This document shows positions 1 through 8,766 of a stretch of DNA of 22,501 nucleotides, piece by piece. The notes under the pieces are model-generated. The model made no database searches and was not told the origin of the DNA. It saw nothing but the letters and a program-made list of their open reading frames with translations. A program made the translations under genes and the position numbers. Every line of letters starts with the position of its first letter. Position 1 is the first letter of the stretch. The stretch is from a virus, in IMG/VR virus record IMGVR_UViG_3300044815_000079, positions 1-22,501 of that record. One strand, written 5' to 3'.

Positions 1-68
1 CCGATCGCGCCGAAGACGATGAAGTACAGCAAGAAGAGGATGAGGTTGTCCACGGCCGAGCCCAGGTT
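1..68 (-). CDS. Possible partial membrane-protein reading frame at the window edge
   Basis: On the minus strand an open frame runs off the left edge of the window and encodes a strongly hydrophobic stretch (core residues NLILFLLYFIVFGAIG) that would be one transmembrane helix. An in-frame TAG at 71-69 closes the frame upstream. The only conventional start is GTG at 53-51, and no ribosome binding site is visible before it. All codons of this frame end in G or C, which supports coding, but the plus-strand frame ending in TAA at 70-72 shares the same third positions and gives a basic peptide typical of antisense to a membrane helix. It could be a separate phage gene downstream of the tail operon, or a host gene interrupted by a prophage end. 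I cannot name the family. Confidence 0.25.
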
Positions 69-144
69 CTAAAGGTCTCGTAGCCTAGAAGATCGGCGCC
101 AAAAAGGAAAGACCCACGGCTAGGGGCTGCTGGCATCGATCATC

Positions 145-173
145 GAAAACTGAGGTGAAAAACACACACCTCA
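145..173 (-). terminator. Hairpin terminator ending the tail operon
   Basis: A perfect 7-bp inverted repeat (TGAGGTG at 151-157 paired with CACCTCA at 167-173) encloses a 9-nt loop. In the minus-strand direction the stem is followed by GTTTTC, a short U-run. It lies 63 bases past the stop codon of the last tail gene. On the plus strand the stem is followed by A-rich sequence, so termination is expected for leftward transcription only. The stem is short and the U-run modest, so efficiency may be limited. Confidence 0.55.
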
Positions 174-236
174 AAAGAATTTCATTTCGCGGATTCTTCT
201 CGCAACAGAACACGCATTTGCGCAGCAGCGAAACTG
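174..236. other. Non-coding gap after the last tail gene
   Basis: This stretch between the stop codon of the last tail gene and the terminator hairpin holds no convincing gene. It contains TTTCGC at 185-190 and GCGAAA at 228-233, a 6-bp inverted repeat with a long loop, which could fold but is not strong evidence of function. The sequence from 54 to 150 on the far side of the terminator also shows no gene. I see no tRNA and no recognisable attachment core. Confidence 0.4.
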
Positions 237-461
237 TCACACGTCGATCAGCTCGATCGAAAGGGTTGGTGCATCACCTTCGATCGCACCGTCACGGAAG
301 AACACCCGTGCGCCAACGGTGGTTTCGCCTCGGGCCTGCATCACACCGCCACCAGGCAGCTCGATGGTTGCCACTCCGTCGATCACCGCCGTCACGTCAC
401 CCACGAGCAGCGGCGGGTTCGGCAGTAGCGCGAGCAGCTTCTTAAACGGGTTCAGGTTCAT
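237..461 (-). CDS. Small tail-module protein, 74 aa
   Basis: This is the last gene of the operon. I chose ATG at 461-459 because GGAGTGG lies eight bases upstream; the open frame extends further upstream, but only through sequence inside the preceding gene. It overlaps that gene's end by 20 bases, which fits translational coupling. The protein begins with a short amphipathic stretch rich in Leu and Pro (MNLNPFKKLLALLPNPPLL). The rest is predicted beta-strand with the alternating pattern VTAVIDGVATIELPGGG and VGARVFFRDGAIEG, like a small OB- or SH3-like barrel. Similar proteins sit at the end of comparable tail-tip modules in proteobacterial phages as far as I recall. No activity is known to me, and a structural or assembly role at the tail tip is inferred from position. 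Confidence 0.75.
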   Translation of the reverse strand: MNLNPFKKLLALLPNPPLLVGDVTAVIDGVATIELPGGGVMQARGETTVGARVFFRDGAIEGDAPTLSIELIDV

Positions 462-2349
462 GGGTTTCCACTCCGATTGATTGCCACACCTCGGGCATGC
501 CGATGTCCACAGACACGCTCCGCACGATCCCCAACCGCGTCGTTGCGCCGTCAACGTACCGCACGAACTTGCCCGGCTCGATGATCCCGGTCTCGACCAG
601 CACCGGCAGCTTCAGCGTCACGTTCGCTTGCCGGCCCGAATCCGACAACACGGCAGTGCCTCGCTGCCGAGCCGCTTCAACGGCGGTCAGCAGTTGATCC
701 GTCACCATCGGCGCGAGGATGTCGCCGGCCGTGCCGGTGCGGGTCACTTGGCCCAGCACCCCGGCGTTGACGCCCGAGACGAAGACGCGGTTGTAGCGAA
801 TCTTGTTGATCCACTCGATCGCCTCCTGCGTCGTCACGGCAGACGGCAGCTCGAAGTCCGGTGTCACGTCCGTTGCCCAGTCCCACGGTGCCACGGGGTA
901 GCGAGCCTTAATGAACAGAGACTGCAGCACGGGATCGGGCTGCACATAGCCCCCTGCGGCTGCAGCAATCTGATTTATAGCTTGGATATAGGTGCCTTGC
1001 ATGCTCCACAGGTTCGCCGGCACAAGCCAGTCTGTAAGCTCGAAATTCACATCCCAGCCAATCGGCGAACCGTTGAACGTGAGCACGTCGTTGATCAGTT
1101 GCTGTGCTAGTCGATCCTCCGTGTTGCCGAAGTTCAGCACAGGGGCGTAGGGTGCGTCGAGCGTAGCCGACTTCCCGCGGCCACGAACCGTGAGCGCGTC
1201 TTGGTTGAACGCTCGACTGCGGCTAAGACTTTCGGCGTAGACGCGATAGAACAAGCCGTTGACCATGATCTGCAGCTCGACCGGCTCGCCGGCATCGTTC
1301 GGCTGCAGATCGGCCAAGGCACGGCCAGGCACGTTTGCTGTGAAGCTCCACGTCCACGAGTCCACATCGAGCGACATGGACATCGAGAACGTTGGGATCG
1401 GCACGTCACCATCGACGCGTGTGAGTGAGGCGGTGTTGAGCATGAAGTAGACCCTCTTGACGGGAACGACAACCTGCGCAGGCACACCGGGGTTTGCGTG
1501 GTTCTCGCAAAAGAAGACGAGATCGGTTCCGGTGCCATGCGAGTGATCAAAGAGAAAGTGAACGAGCGAACCCAGCGGCGGCGTATAGCAGAGGTCTGGA
1601 TTGACGGGCGGAACGACAACGTGCATCGAGATGCCAGCCGGCGGACGGATCGCTTCACGCTCTCTGCTGGCCCAGCCCCGCAGCATTGGACTGGCGACTT
1701 GCCACGGTGCTTTGAACTCGATCTCGCGGAACGTACCCTCTTGCCATTTCGCATCGAGCTTCGGGCGGCGATCGCGCAGCATGTCTTGCCATCGGGCACT
1801 CGACACGTTGCTACGCTTGTCGCCGGTTTGGAACTGTGAGCTCCGGTTGAGTCTCAAGCCGTGAACCATGTCGGCCCACAGATCGCGGTTCACGATCCCG
1901 ACGAGTTGCTGAGCATCTTGGAAACTGAAAGTGCTGCCGGCACGCGTTTTGATGAACGTGTGCGGCAAGAAGATGTCGATCGCGGCGTTGCAATGATCTG
2001 CAAACGACCAGGGCATCTCCGGTCCCTCGTACAAATGTGAGCCGTCTTGCGTCGCACACTGCGCACCTGTCTCGATCTTCGAAGCAACCTGCCAATCGCT
2101 GTCGACCTTGCCAACCAGGGGGCGGGCGGTGTTGCTGACGTAGCTCGCGGTAGCGGCAAACGTCATCGCCGGCAGCACAGCAACCAGCACCGCCTTGTTG
2201 GCCGTGTCGACGATCGCCGACAGCGTCAGGCCAGGCAGCGTCGCAACGATCGCCGCCTGGCCGCTGATCAGTTCTAGCTCGGTCTGTCCAAAGACAAGAT
2301 CAACCGGCGAGTTGCCAAGTGGCCCACCACGGAAGACAAGATCAACCAT
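442..2349 (-). CDS. Large tail-tip / hub-like structural protein, 635 aa
   Basis: This 635-residue protein has no signal peptide or membrane segment and fits a virion tail component. The N-terminus carries two copies of VDLVF (residues 2-6 and 16-20), embedded in a glycine/proline-rich linker and encoded by a 15-nt direct DNA repeat. The middle (about 90-330) has many aromatic and charged residues. The C-terminal third (about 400-620) holds stretches such as GWDVNFELTDWLVP and AINQIAAAAGGYVQPDP that resemble baseplate-hub or late-control (gpD/gp27-like) proteins. That resemblance is from memory, not a search. It starts six bases after the stop of the previous gene and overlaps the 74-aa gene at its 3' end. 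By position it may take the place of the lambda J-type hub; receptor binding is not demonstrated. Confidence 0.7.
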   Translation of the reverse strand: MVDLVFRGGPLGNSPVDLVFGQTELELISGQAAIVATLPGLTLSAIVDTANKAVLVAVLPAMTFAATASYVSNTARPLVGKVDSDWQVASKIETGAQCATQDGSHLYEGPEMPWSFADHCNAAIDIFLPHTFIKTRAGSTFSFQDAQQLVGIVNRDLWADMVHGLRLNRSSQFQTGDKRSNVSSARWQDMLRDRRPKLDAKWQEGTFREIEFKAPWQVASPMLRGWASREREAIRPPAGISMHVVVPPVNPDLCYTPPLGSLVHFLFDHSHGTGTDLVFFCENHANPGVPAQVVVPVKRVYFMLNTASLTRVDGDVPIPTFSMSMSLDVDSWTWSFTANVPGRALADLQPNDAGEPVELQIMVNGLFYRVYAESLSRSRAFNQDALTVRGRGKSATLDAPYAPVLNFGNTEDRLAQQLINDVLTFNGSPIGWDVNFELTDWLVPANLWSMQGTYIQAINQIAAAAGGYVQPDPVLQSLFIKARYPVAPWDWATDVTPDFELPSAVTTQEAIEWINKIRYNRVFVSGVNAGVLGQVTRTGTAGDILAPMVTDQLLTAVEAARQRGTAVLSDSGRQANVTLKLPVLVETGIIEPGKFVRYVDGATTRLGIVRSVSVDIGMPEVWQSIGVETHEPEPV

Positions 2350-2355
2350 GACAGG

Positions 2356-2745
2356 TCAACCGATGACGCCAGACACCAAGCGCAACGTGCCCCCAAGATA
2401 AACGATCAAGCTCGACACGATGACATCGCCACCGTCTCCGGCAAGCGTCACGTCGGCATCCATGACGAAATTGTCCGAACCATTGCGAAACCGGCACCAC
2501 GAAACGGTGCCGGTCACTGCAACCATCCCGTCTTGCGGGCACACGAACACGAGCGAATGGCTGACCAACGCTGCGCACGGCGACGGTAGATCGATCGTCC
2601 CGAGCAAAGTGCCCGATGGAATAGCTCCGTTGGCCGGCCGCGGTGTCGTGTAGAAGTCCACGGCCGGCGTGCCACCCGTGTTCAGGTAGTCAAGCACCGC
2701 CTGCAGACGCAGGTCGTTCATCACTGGTGAGATCGTGACCGTCAT
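2356..2745 (-). CDS. Tail-module protein, 129 aa
   Basis: A 129-residue protein whose ATG overlaps the TGA stop of the upstream gene as ATGA (2745-2742), a classic coupling arrangement. The N-terminal part (MTVTISPVMNDLRLQAVLDYLNTGG) is helical. The rest is predicted beta sandwich with hydrophobic alternation (ALVSHSLVFVCP, VIVSSLIVYLGGTLRLVSG). There is no signal peptide, and the final hydrophobic strand pattern is not a convincing membrane helix. It lies between the 334-aa lectin-like protein and the large hub-like protein, so a structural role in the tail tip or fibre attachment is inferred. I recognise the type from proteobacterial phage tail clusters but know no function. Confidence 0.7.
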   Translation of the reverse strand: MTVTISPVMNDLRLQAVLDYLNTGGTPAVDFYTTPRPANGAIPSGTLLGTIDLPSPCAALVSHSLVFVCPQDGMVAVTGTVSWCRFRNGSDNFVMDADVTLAGDGGDVIVSSLIVYLGGTLRLVSGVIG

Positions 2746-3746
2746 GGCATGACATCCGGTGTGACGTTGTCGTCAATCACTGCGCGAAATGAATGGGCGT
2801 TGTCGTAGGCCACAACGGTGAACTGCCGGCTGCGATCAAGATATAGGAACTCGTAGTAGCCCGTGGTCAGGTTGCTCGTGGTCTCGGCAATGAATACACC
2901 GGTCAGGTCCTGGTAGAGCCTGACCTTGCTTGCGTAGGGTGCGTTTGGCGCCGGCAAGATGCCAAGGGTCTTTGTCGTGCCGCTGATGATTCCGTTGCCA
3001 CCGACGGGCTTCAACCCATTGCGGTTCAAGTACTTCGCCCAGCGGCTCTTTACTGAATAGTTTGGCGGCGCTTGATCAATCTTGCGTGCGACTTGATCGA
3101 GTAAGCCATGAAACGTCGTGACCACCGGGCCAACGCTCTCGACATTCGTCGGTGTGTCAGTGACGATGACGCGATGAAGGCGCAGTGTGCAGTTGCGAAA
3201 CAGCACAGCCAACTGCATGTTCGCTGTAAGGGCGTTCTTGAACGTCGAAATCAAGATACCGTCTCGATAAACAACGAAGCGTCGAAACGCACCTACGACA
3301 TAGGTATCGTAGGTGAATGTCGCTCGCTCTGATGGATGTAAACCAGTGCCTTCGACGGCCCAAGAAGCATCAAAGGTGGTCGCAGCCCAAGCCGTCGTCA
3401 ACGTGCGAAAAAATAGGAACGATGATGTGTCGCCTCCAACCCCATTACACGAGTTCAGCAGAACTGATCCGTTCAGACCGTTAGCAAGGCTCGGTACAAA
3501 AAAAGCACCGAGATAGGCTTGCCCTAAAACGGACACCAGTTCGAGATCAAACGTGACCGACAAAGACGCTTGTGCGGCCACACCGTCGATTGAATAGCCG
3601 CCATTACTAGTGTCACCCTTGATCAGATCAACTGCCGACTGCCCCGAGTTATATGTGGCAGTCGGTGTCGTTCCACCTTGGGTTCGAACAGTGCCGAAGC
3701 CTCCGGGGATGCTTGTCGCAAAGGTCTCGTCGACCAGTGTGGTCAT
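2742..3746 (-). CDS. Tail-fibre-like protein with possible lectin-type fold, 334 aa
   Basis: The start ATG at 3746 follows a GGAGG Shine-Dalgarno sequence that overlaps the stop codon of the preceding gene. The first about 200 residues read like a concanavalin/LamG-type jelly-roll: alternating beta strands such as ASLSVTFDLELVSV, VGAFRRFVVYRDGILIS and CTLRLHRVIVTDTP. A helical linker follows (TTFHGLLDQVARKIDQ, about 210-225). The C-terminal about 90 residues form a small beta domain (KVRLYQDLTGVFIAETTS, GYYEFLYLDRSRQFTVVAYD) resembling carboxypeptidase-regulatory-like modules found at the ends of phage tail proteins. The domain calls come from pattern reading, not a search. Carbohydrate or receptor binding is the likely role given the position, but is not shown. 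Base composition is lower in GC than in the flanking structural genes. Confidence 0.7.
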   Translation of the reverse strand: MTTLVDETFATSIPGGFGTVRTQGGTTPTATYNSGQSAVDLIKGDTSNGGYSIDGVAAQASLSVTFDLELVSVLGQAYLGAFFVPSLANGLNGSVLLNSCNGVGGDTSSFLFFRTLTTAWAATTFDASWAVEGTGLHPSERATFTYDTYVVGAFRRFVVYRDGILISTFKNALTANMQLAVLFRNCTLRLHRVIVTDTPTNVESVGPVVTTFHGLLDQVARKIDQAPPNYSVKSRWAKYLNRNGLKPVGGNGIISGTTKTLGILPAPNAPYASKVRLYQDLTGVFIAETTSNLTTGYYEFLYLDRSRQFTVVAYDNAHSFRAVIDDNVTPDVMP

Positions 3747-3749
3747 GAC

Positions 3750-5060
3750 TTACCTCCACGGTCCGGTGAGGTCCAGCGCCAGACGACAGCCGTTGTTGAC
3801 GCCGGAATCGTTGTAGACAATCGTCGATGGGAAAAGTTGTTGTGCCAAAAACGTCCGACCCGACAAATTGGTCACGTTGCTGATAAACGATTGATCCGCG
3901 AGGTTGGTGCCGACGTTGTTGTGAATGGCGTAGAGACCGGGAAACAACCCCCGCACATGACCACCGTTTTCAAAGCAATAAGATGGATGCAAAATTAGAC
4001 TAAAGTCAGGCCCGTTCGGCCAGGTAATTCCCGTGTTCGACCCCGTCTCGACGCCGGTCCCTGCATTGGTGGTTGTCGCGAGTGAAAACTTACCATGCGA
4101 TGTCGCGCCGCCTACACCGATGTAGCTCTTCATCAAAAGTTGGCCGTTGGAGATGAGGCCACCGTAATTTGAATTGCGCGGACCTACGTTGGCATTAAGG
4201 CCCCATTCATACAATGTGCCTGGCGCATTGGAAAGGTTGTAGGCCTCGTGTGCCCACAAAAATGCGCTGTATTGATCTCCGACTTTATAACTTTCCAGAT
4301 CGCCAAATGCATAGCAAATCGTTCCGCTATTGCCCGCTAGCTGTTGCACAAAGAAATAGAAGCATCGATCGTCGCCGACGATCGTCCACTTGGCAGCAGT
4401 CGCCCCCGCGTTAGATTGATTTGCAAAAGTTGCCGAAAACCCCACGCCGCTATACGACTGACGCCACACGTACCAACCCCAGTCTGGAAAGCTCGTCAGA
4501 TCGCTTCGGTAAGGCATGTAGTCAACACCGACGTAAGTGTCAACATCGGTCATCGCCACCCCAGCCGAAATCTTTGCGCAAACGATCTTCCCCGTCGTCC
4601 AACCAGCCGGCTGCGTGTTGTCCACCCGAAGATAAGGCTTCGGGCTGCTCGAATTCAAACTGCGATACACCCGCTTGTTGGTGGCCGTGTAGGCGATCTG
4701 CCAATCCAACGGCGCGGCTTTGATCGTCCCGGTGCTCGCGGTGGTTGCCGGTGAAGCTGGGGTGCCACTGACGGTGAACTGAAGGTTGTTCGAATCGGCA
4801 AAGGTCACAACGAAGTCGCCGTTGTATTCGCTTTGATTCCATGCAGCGCTGCGTACGACTTGGTTGACCTGGAATTGATGTCCGCCACTGATGTAGACGT
4901 TCGCAACAGAGCCCGTGCGAGTCAGCGTTGTGACGTTCTTCAGGTTGAAGCCCGTGTTCAAGCATGCATCGAGCACGGCAACCATGTCACCGAACGCATT
5001 TGCCATAGCCGGCGCGCCCTGCATCAAGCTATTGAACCAGCGAATTGTGGGAGCAGTCAT
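3750..5060 (-). CDS. Tail protein of unknown role, 436 aa
   Basis: A 436-residue protein starting at ATG 5060 with AGGA upstream. Its N-terminus (MTAPTIRWFNSLMQGAPAM followed by FGDMVAVLDACLNTGFN) and later segments such as WYVWRQSYSG and CFYFFVQQ are familiar to me from tail modules of proteobacterial siphophages and Mu-like phages, annotated there only as phage tail or hypothetical protein. Residues about 40-115 form a beta-rich unit with SGGHQFQVNQVV, probably a small immunoglobulin-like fold. The rest is aromatic- and Gly/Asn-rich, as in fibre or adhesin proteins. The only apparent untranslated gap in the group is the 19 bases before it. Hand counts of two stretches inside this gene give about 45-47% GC against about 63% in a tape-measure stretch, suggesting independent ancestry of this part of the tail. 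Confidence 0.7.
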   Translation of the reverse strand: MTAPTIRWFNSLMQGAPAMANAFGDMVAVLDACLNTGFNLKNVTTLTRTGSVANVYISGGHQFQVNQVVRSAAWNQSEYNGDFVVTFADSNNLQFTVSGTPASPATTASTGTIKAAPLDWQIAYTATNKRVYRSLNSSSPKPYLRVDNTQPAGWTTGKIVCAKISAGVAMTDVDTYVGVDYMPYRSDLTSFPDWGWYVWRQSYSGVGFSATFANQSNAGATAAKWTIVGDDRCFYFFVQQLAGNSGTICYAFGDLESYKVGDQYSAFLWAHEAYNLSNAPGTLYEWGLNANVGPRNSNYGGLISNGQLLMKSYIGVGGATSHGKFSLATTTNAGTGVETGSNTGITWPNGPDFSLILHPSYCFENGGHVRGLFPGLYAIHNNVGTNLADQSFISNVTNLSGRTFLAQQLFPSTIVYNDSGVNNGCRLALDLTGPWR

Positions 5061-5079
5061 GTTCTAGTTCCTCAGTGAA

Positions 5080-8000
5080 TCAAGGGTGATCGACATCGCC
5101 ACGAACCAGCATCGTGAACGAGTCATCGGTTTCAGTCTCAGGGCCTTGCTTGATCGTGCGAACAACCCATATCGGCGCCAACGCGCCAACGGTGTTCAAC
5201 CGCAGGACATTGCCCGCTGCCCAGCCTGAGCCCCAGCCAAGCGCCAAGATCGTGAAGTAGGGATCGCCAGTCGCCGGATTGATCGGCGACTGATTGACAG
5301 CGGTGCTTCCGCTCGCAATGATCCCGACGTGCTCACCGACGATGTTGAATGCCGTGGTGCCTGTGAACACCAGTGCCCATCGCTCGGTCGATGCGCCTTT
5401 GTTGGTCACGACCACAGGCGCCAGCACATCGTTGTATGTCGCCGCTGCCGAGCTGCCAATCAGCGAATCGCTCCAAACGTTCGACCAGGTCTGTTGATCG
5501 AATAGGGTGCTCACGCGAGCATGCATGTCGCCAAACACCAAAGCACTGCTTACGTACGAGCCAACCGGGTAGTCATGCGTCACGGCGCGCGTGAAGCTCA
5601 GTTGACCGCTGATCTGCGCGTCCGAGACCAGCATCATGTCTTCGATGCGGTGCTCGACTTCAACCGGCTGGCTGTAGCCGGAGACCGAGGTGAATGTCAC
5701 CATGCCGGCTTCAAGATCGACGGTATAGCCCGTGTTGATCACGACCCCGTTCGCACCGATCACTCGAACTCGGCTCAGCCGCACCCGACCAACGTCGACC
5801 ACGTCGCCGTTCGCGACCGTCTGCGGGTCTTCGGTGATCGTGTTCCCGATGACAACGAAGCTGCCCGGCCGAAAAATTGGCACTCGGCCGTCGCTCGGCA
5901 GGCGCACAGGATCGATGCCAAGAATGTCGGCATCGAGCGGCAGGTAGACGTAGGCCGAAGCGTTGTAGCGCAAGACATCGGCGCGCGCACCTTCAACAAG
6001 CACGTACTGAACGCCTGTGATGTCTAGATCGGACATGTCGACAACGCCGGCCGCGCCGGCATTCGCCGCATCGACGCGACTGCCAAAGCGAATTTTGCAG
6101 ACGCCCGTCTCGTAGTTGAGGCGCCCGAAGACACCGCGACTACCTTTGTTGGACATCAACGGCCCCGTGGAGGCGGTGCCTGATTTGATGATCCCATCCG
6201 AGTCCGCAGTTGCGGAGAACGTCGTTCCGTCGCTCCAAGCTCCGACCACGCTGAAGCTGCCGTTACGCAGCGGTGAGACCGCAGTGCGGAAGGTCGCACC
6301 GTCAACCAACGTCAAGCTGGTGGATGAGGCCGCAACGCCTGAAGCATTCGTCACGGTGCTCGATACGCCCGCAGTCCACAAGGTCAAGGTCGCATAGCCC
6401 CAGCCATAGTCATAGGAGAGATCATTCAAGTAGAGGCCGTGCGACATCGTGCCGGCAGCATCGCCGACACCCGTGCTCGGATTGATGTTGCGTTGAATCT
6501 GGTTCAGGCCGTTGGTGTCGTAGCGATCGGACCCCAAACCGAAGTGCGCCCATCCGCGAGTAGCGAACAGAGTAGACAAAGCAAAGCCTTGCGAATAGGA
6601 CGAACCGTCGCTCGATGCGTAGCGAGCCTTGGCACCGCTGCCGATTGCCCCCGTCCACCAAGCCCATGCCGGAAGAATCAAGAGTGCGCCGGTGGCACTG
6701 ATGATCGTCAACGTCACAGTGCGTGTCTCGTTACCCACCAACACCACACGCGTCGGATCGGTCACAGGCGCGCCGAATGGGGTCGTGTCGTCCCACACAC
6801 TCTGTACCTCTTGAAAGCCGCCAACGGTCTTCTGAATTGCGCAGGCACCCGTGCCGTAGTTGATGGTCCCAACCGTCAGATTGCCGGCGAGTGAGGTCAG
6901 CTTCAAGTTGCCGGCGCCGTCGTCGAAGAAGCGCATCAGTGACGATGTCGAGATGTCGACACCGGGGAACTGACGAACGGGGCGATACGCGACAACTCCA
7001 AGTTCAACAGAGCCCGCGCGAATGGTGCCTGGCAGCGTGAACGTCCACGTCGTGCCGGCGTCGAAGAAGACACTCGCATCGATCACAGCGGTGTCCGAGT
7101 TCGTCAAAGTGACCGAGAACACGGTGCCCGCGGTCGGCAGCGCGTTCGGACTGATGCGGATCACACCCGATCCATAGATCACATCCCCCACGGCAGCGCT
7201 GCCTGTGAGCGAGCCGTTGAGATCGCCGGCTGTGCGCGCAGTGCCGTCATTCCATGCAATCGCCAAGGTTCCCGGCTTGATCGCTTGCCCCACCTCGATC
7301 TGCATGTAGAAGCGGCTGCTCGACAGCGTCTCGACAGGCACCGGTAACGCGATCAGCGAAGGGGCAGCAGCTTGCGGTGAGTACGCGCCGATCACCTCCG
7401 ATCCAACATCAGGCAAGGCGCCAAGCGTCAGGCTGAGCGTGCCTGTCGTGAAGTTGATGGTCCCCACACCGGCACTCGAATCGCCACCCCGCAGCGCGCC
7501 CGAGCCATCGTCCTGCAGCACATACCAACGCCCGCCCGCTCGATAGCTGACGTTCAAGCTGCCGCGAACGGGAACAGCATCGAGCGTGGCGACGTAGGTC
7601 AGACGCTGGCTCGCCTGTGTGACGGCGAAGCCGAATGATTCACTGACGATCGATGGTTGTGCGGCCGGCTTGAAGCTAACCACATGACTGCCGCCCGAGG
7701 TGCCGAAGACGCTCGTGCTCAAGCTCAACACCCCATTCGCATAGTCGACAAGACCGACCTGGGTGCCGTCCGACTGAAGCAAAAGAACGCCGCCGTTGTC
7801 GACGAGGGTGATCCCGCTTCGAACCACGGACAACGAACTCGGCGAGATGCCGCCACCGACGTACAGTTGCTGCGTCGTGCTGAAGACGAGGGTGAAGCTC
7901 ATCGTCAACAAGCCACCCGACTCGACCAACGCAGCCGATTGCTGATTCATCCGCGCGTCGGCGATCGGTGTCTCGATCTGCGCGCTTGGAACCAACTGGC

Positions 8001-8766
8001 TGAAGATGCCGGATGCCTGAACCGTGAAATCGCCCGTGTCGGCCGCGACGGTCAACGGCACGACGCCGTAGTAACGAGCCGCGTCGGCGACGACCGTCTC
8101 GCTGACGCGCGTCTTGCCAGAGAAGTTGATACTCGTGTCGTAGCGAAGCGCATCGAAGCCAGGGAAATCGGCACGCAGCGAGTCGCTGATGCTCAACGAA
8201 ATCTGACTGCGCGTGAAGACACCATTGCTGTCCTCGAAATCACGACTCGACACCGAGGCATCGGTCACACGAACGAACTGGATGAACTCGCCGGCCGTGC
8301 CTTCGAGTTTGCTCAAGACCAAGGTATCACCCACAACGGGAGGGGTGACGTTGGTCCGAGCAAGCAACGTCAAAGTCTGTTGCCCTTCGATGTGATTGCC
8401 GAACAAGTAGCCTGCGTAAGTCGGACCCTGCGCAAGGTAAGACTCGATGCGGGCCTTGGCGGCATCGCGTTCATCGAACGTGTCCCCGGTCGAGAAAAGG
8501 GTGACGTTGACGTTGGGATCATTCGGTGCATCCGAGACGATCACATTGACGCCGAAGTACCCATCGACGTTGTCGCTCTGAACTGAGCCAAAGACCTTGC
8601 GCAGGTTAACTCGGCCACCGGCGCGATCGAGTTCGGAGATGTCGTTGAAGATGGAGTTGCTGACACCGTCGTTGATGATCGTGCTGGTGGGCGCGCCACC
8701 GCCTTCCGGTACGTCATCCATCACCTGTGACGCAACCAGCTTGATGTCGCCTTGAAGAATTGTCAT
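5080..8766 (-). CDS. Giant beta-rich tail-tip/fibre protein, 1228 aa
   Basis: The second-largest protein of the window. Start ATG 8766 has GGGGA eight bases upstream, overlapping the end of the preceding gene. The N-terminal about 190 residues (MTILQGDIKLVASQVMDDVPEG, then NDISELDRAGGRVNLRKVF) match from memory a conserved domain in tail-tip proteins of proteobacterial siphophages that lack a lambda-type J. Residues about 320-895 are beta-rich and carry a recurring unit with the pattern D-DG-x-L ... VGTINY-x-TG-x-x-x-L at about 320-350, 415-450, 503-540, 612-645 and 843-895. The C-terminal about 200 residues continue as beta-rich sequence. No membrane segment, no collagen repeat and no catalytic motif was recognised. 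It probably forms the shaft or central tip of the tail; whether it contacts a receptor is unknown. Confidence 0.75.
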   Translation of the reverse strand: MTILQGDIKLVASQVMDDVPEGGGAPTSTIINDGVSNSIFNDISELDRAGGRVNLRKVFGSVQSDNVDGYFGVNVIVSDAPNDPNVNVTLFSTGDTFDERDAAKARIESYLAQGPTYAGYLFGNHIEGQQTLTLLARTNVTPPVVGDTLVLSKLEGTAGEFIQFVRVTDASVSSRDFEDSNGVFTRSQISLSISDSLRADFPGFDALRYDTSINFSGKTRVSETVVADAARYYGVVPLTVAADTGDFTVQASGIFSQLVPSAQIETPIADARMNQQSAALVESGGLLTMSFTLVFSTTQQLYVGGGISPSSLSVVRSGITLVDNGGVLLLQSDGTQVGLVDYANGVLSLSTSVFGTSGGSHVVSFKPAAQPSIVSESFGFAVTQASQRLTYVATLDAVPVRGSLNVSYRAGGRWYVLQDDGSGALRGGDSSAGVGTINFTTGTLSLTLGALPDVGSEVIGAYSPQAAAPSLIALPVPVETLSSSRFYMQIEVGQAIKPGTLAIAWNDGTARTAGDLNGSLTGSAAVGDVIYGSGVIRISPNALPTAGTVFSVTLTNSDTAVIDASVFFDAGTTWTFTLPGTIRAGSVELGVVAYRPVRQFPGVDISTSSLMRFFDDGAGNLKLTSLAGNLTVGTINYGTGACAIQKTVGGFQEVQSVWDDTTPFGAPVTDPTRVVLVGNETRTVTLTIISATGALLILPAWAWWTGAIGSGAKARYASSDGSSYSQGFALSTLFATRGWAHFGLGSDRYDTNGLNQIQRNINPSTGVGDAAGTMSHGLYLNDLSYDYGWGYATLTLWTAGVSSTVTNASGVAASSTSLTLVDGATFRTAVSPLRNGSFSVVGAWSDGTTFSATADSDGIIKSGTASTGPLMSNKGSRGVFGRLNYETGVCKIRFGSRVDAANAGAAGVVDMSDLDITGVQYVLVEGARADVLRYNASAYVYLPLDADILGIDPVRLPSDGRVPIFRPGSFVVIGNTITEDPQTVANGDVVDVGRVRLSRVRVIGANGVVINTGYTVDLEAGMVTFTSVSGYSQPVEVEHRIEDMMLVSDAQISGQLSFTRAVTHDYPVGSYVSSALVFGDMHARVSTLFDQQTWSNVWSDSLIGSSAAATYNDVLAPVVVTNKGASTERWALVFTGTTAFNIVGEHVGIIASGSTAVNQSPINPATGDPYFTILALGWGSGWAAGNVLRLNTVGALAPIWVVRTIKQGPETETDDSFTMLVRGDVDHP

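Noticed and set aside
167-184. Weak resemblance to the 19-nt motif on the minus strand (TGAAATT...GAGG)
   Set aside because: It needs a gap of three bases and overlaps the terminator hairpin. The similarity is too poor to count as a fourth copy.
185-233. TTTCGC/GCGAAA inverted repeat as a second terminator
   Set aside because: Only 6 bp with a 37-base loop and no following U-run.
7657-8586. Plus-strand open frame of 309 codons opposite the 1228-aa tail gene
   Set aside because: It is antisense to a conserved tail domain and shows the Arg/Asp/His-rich composition of GC-driven shadows.
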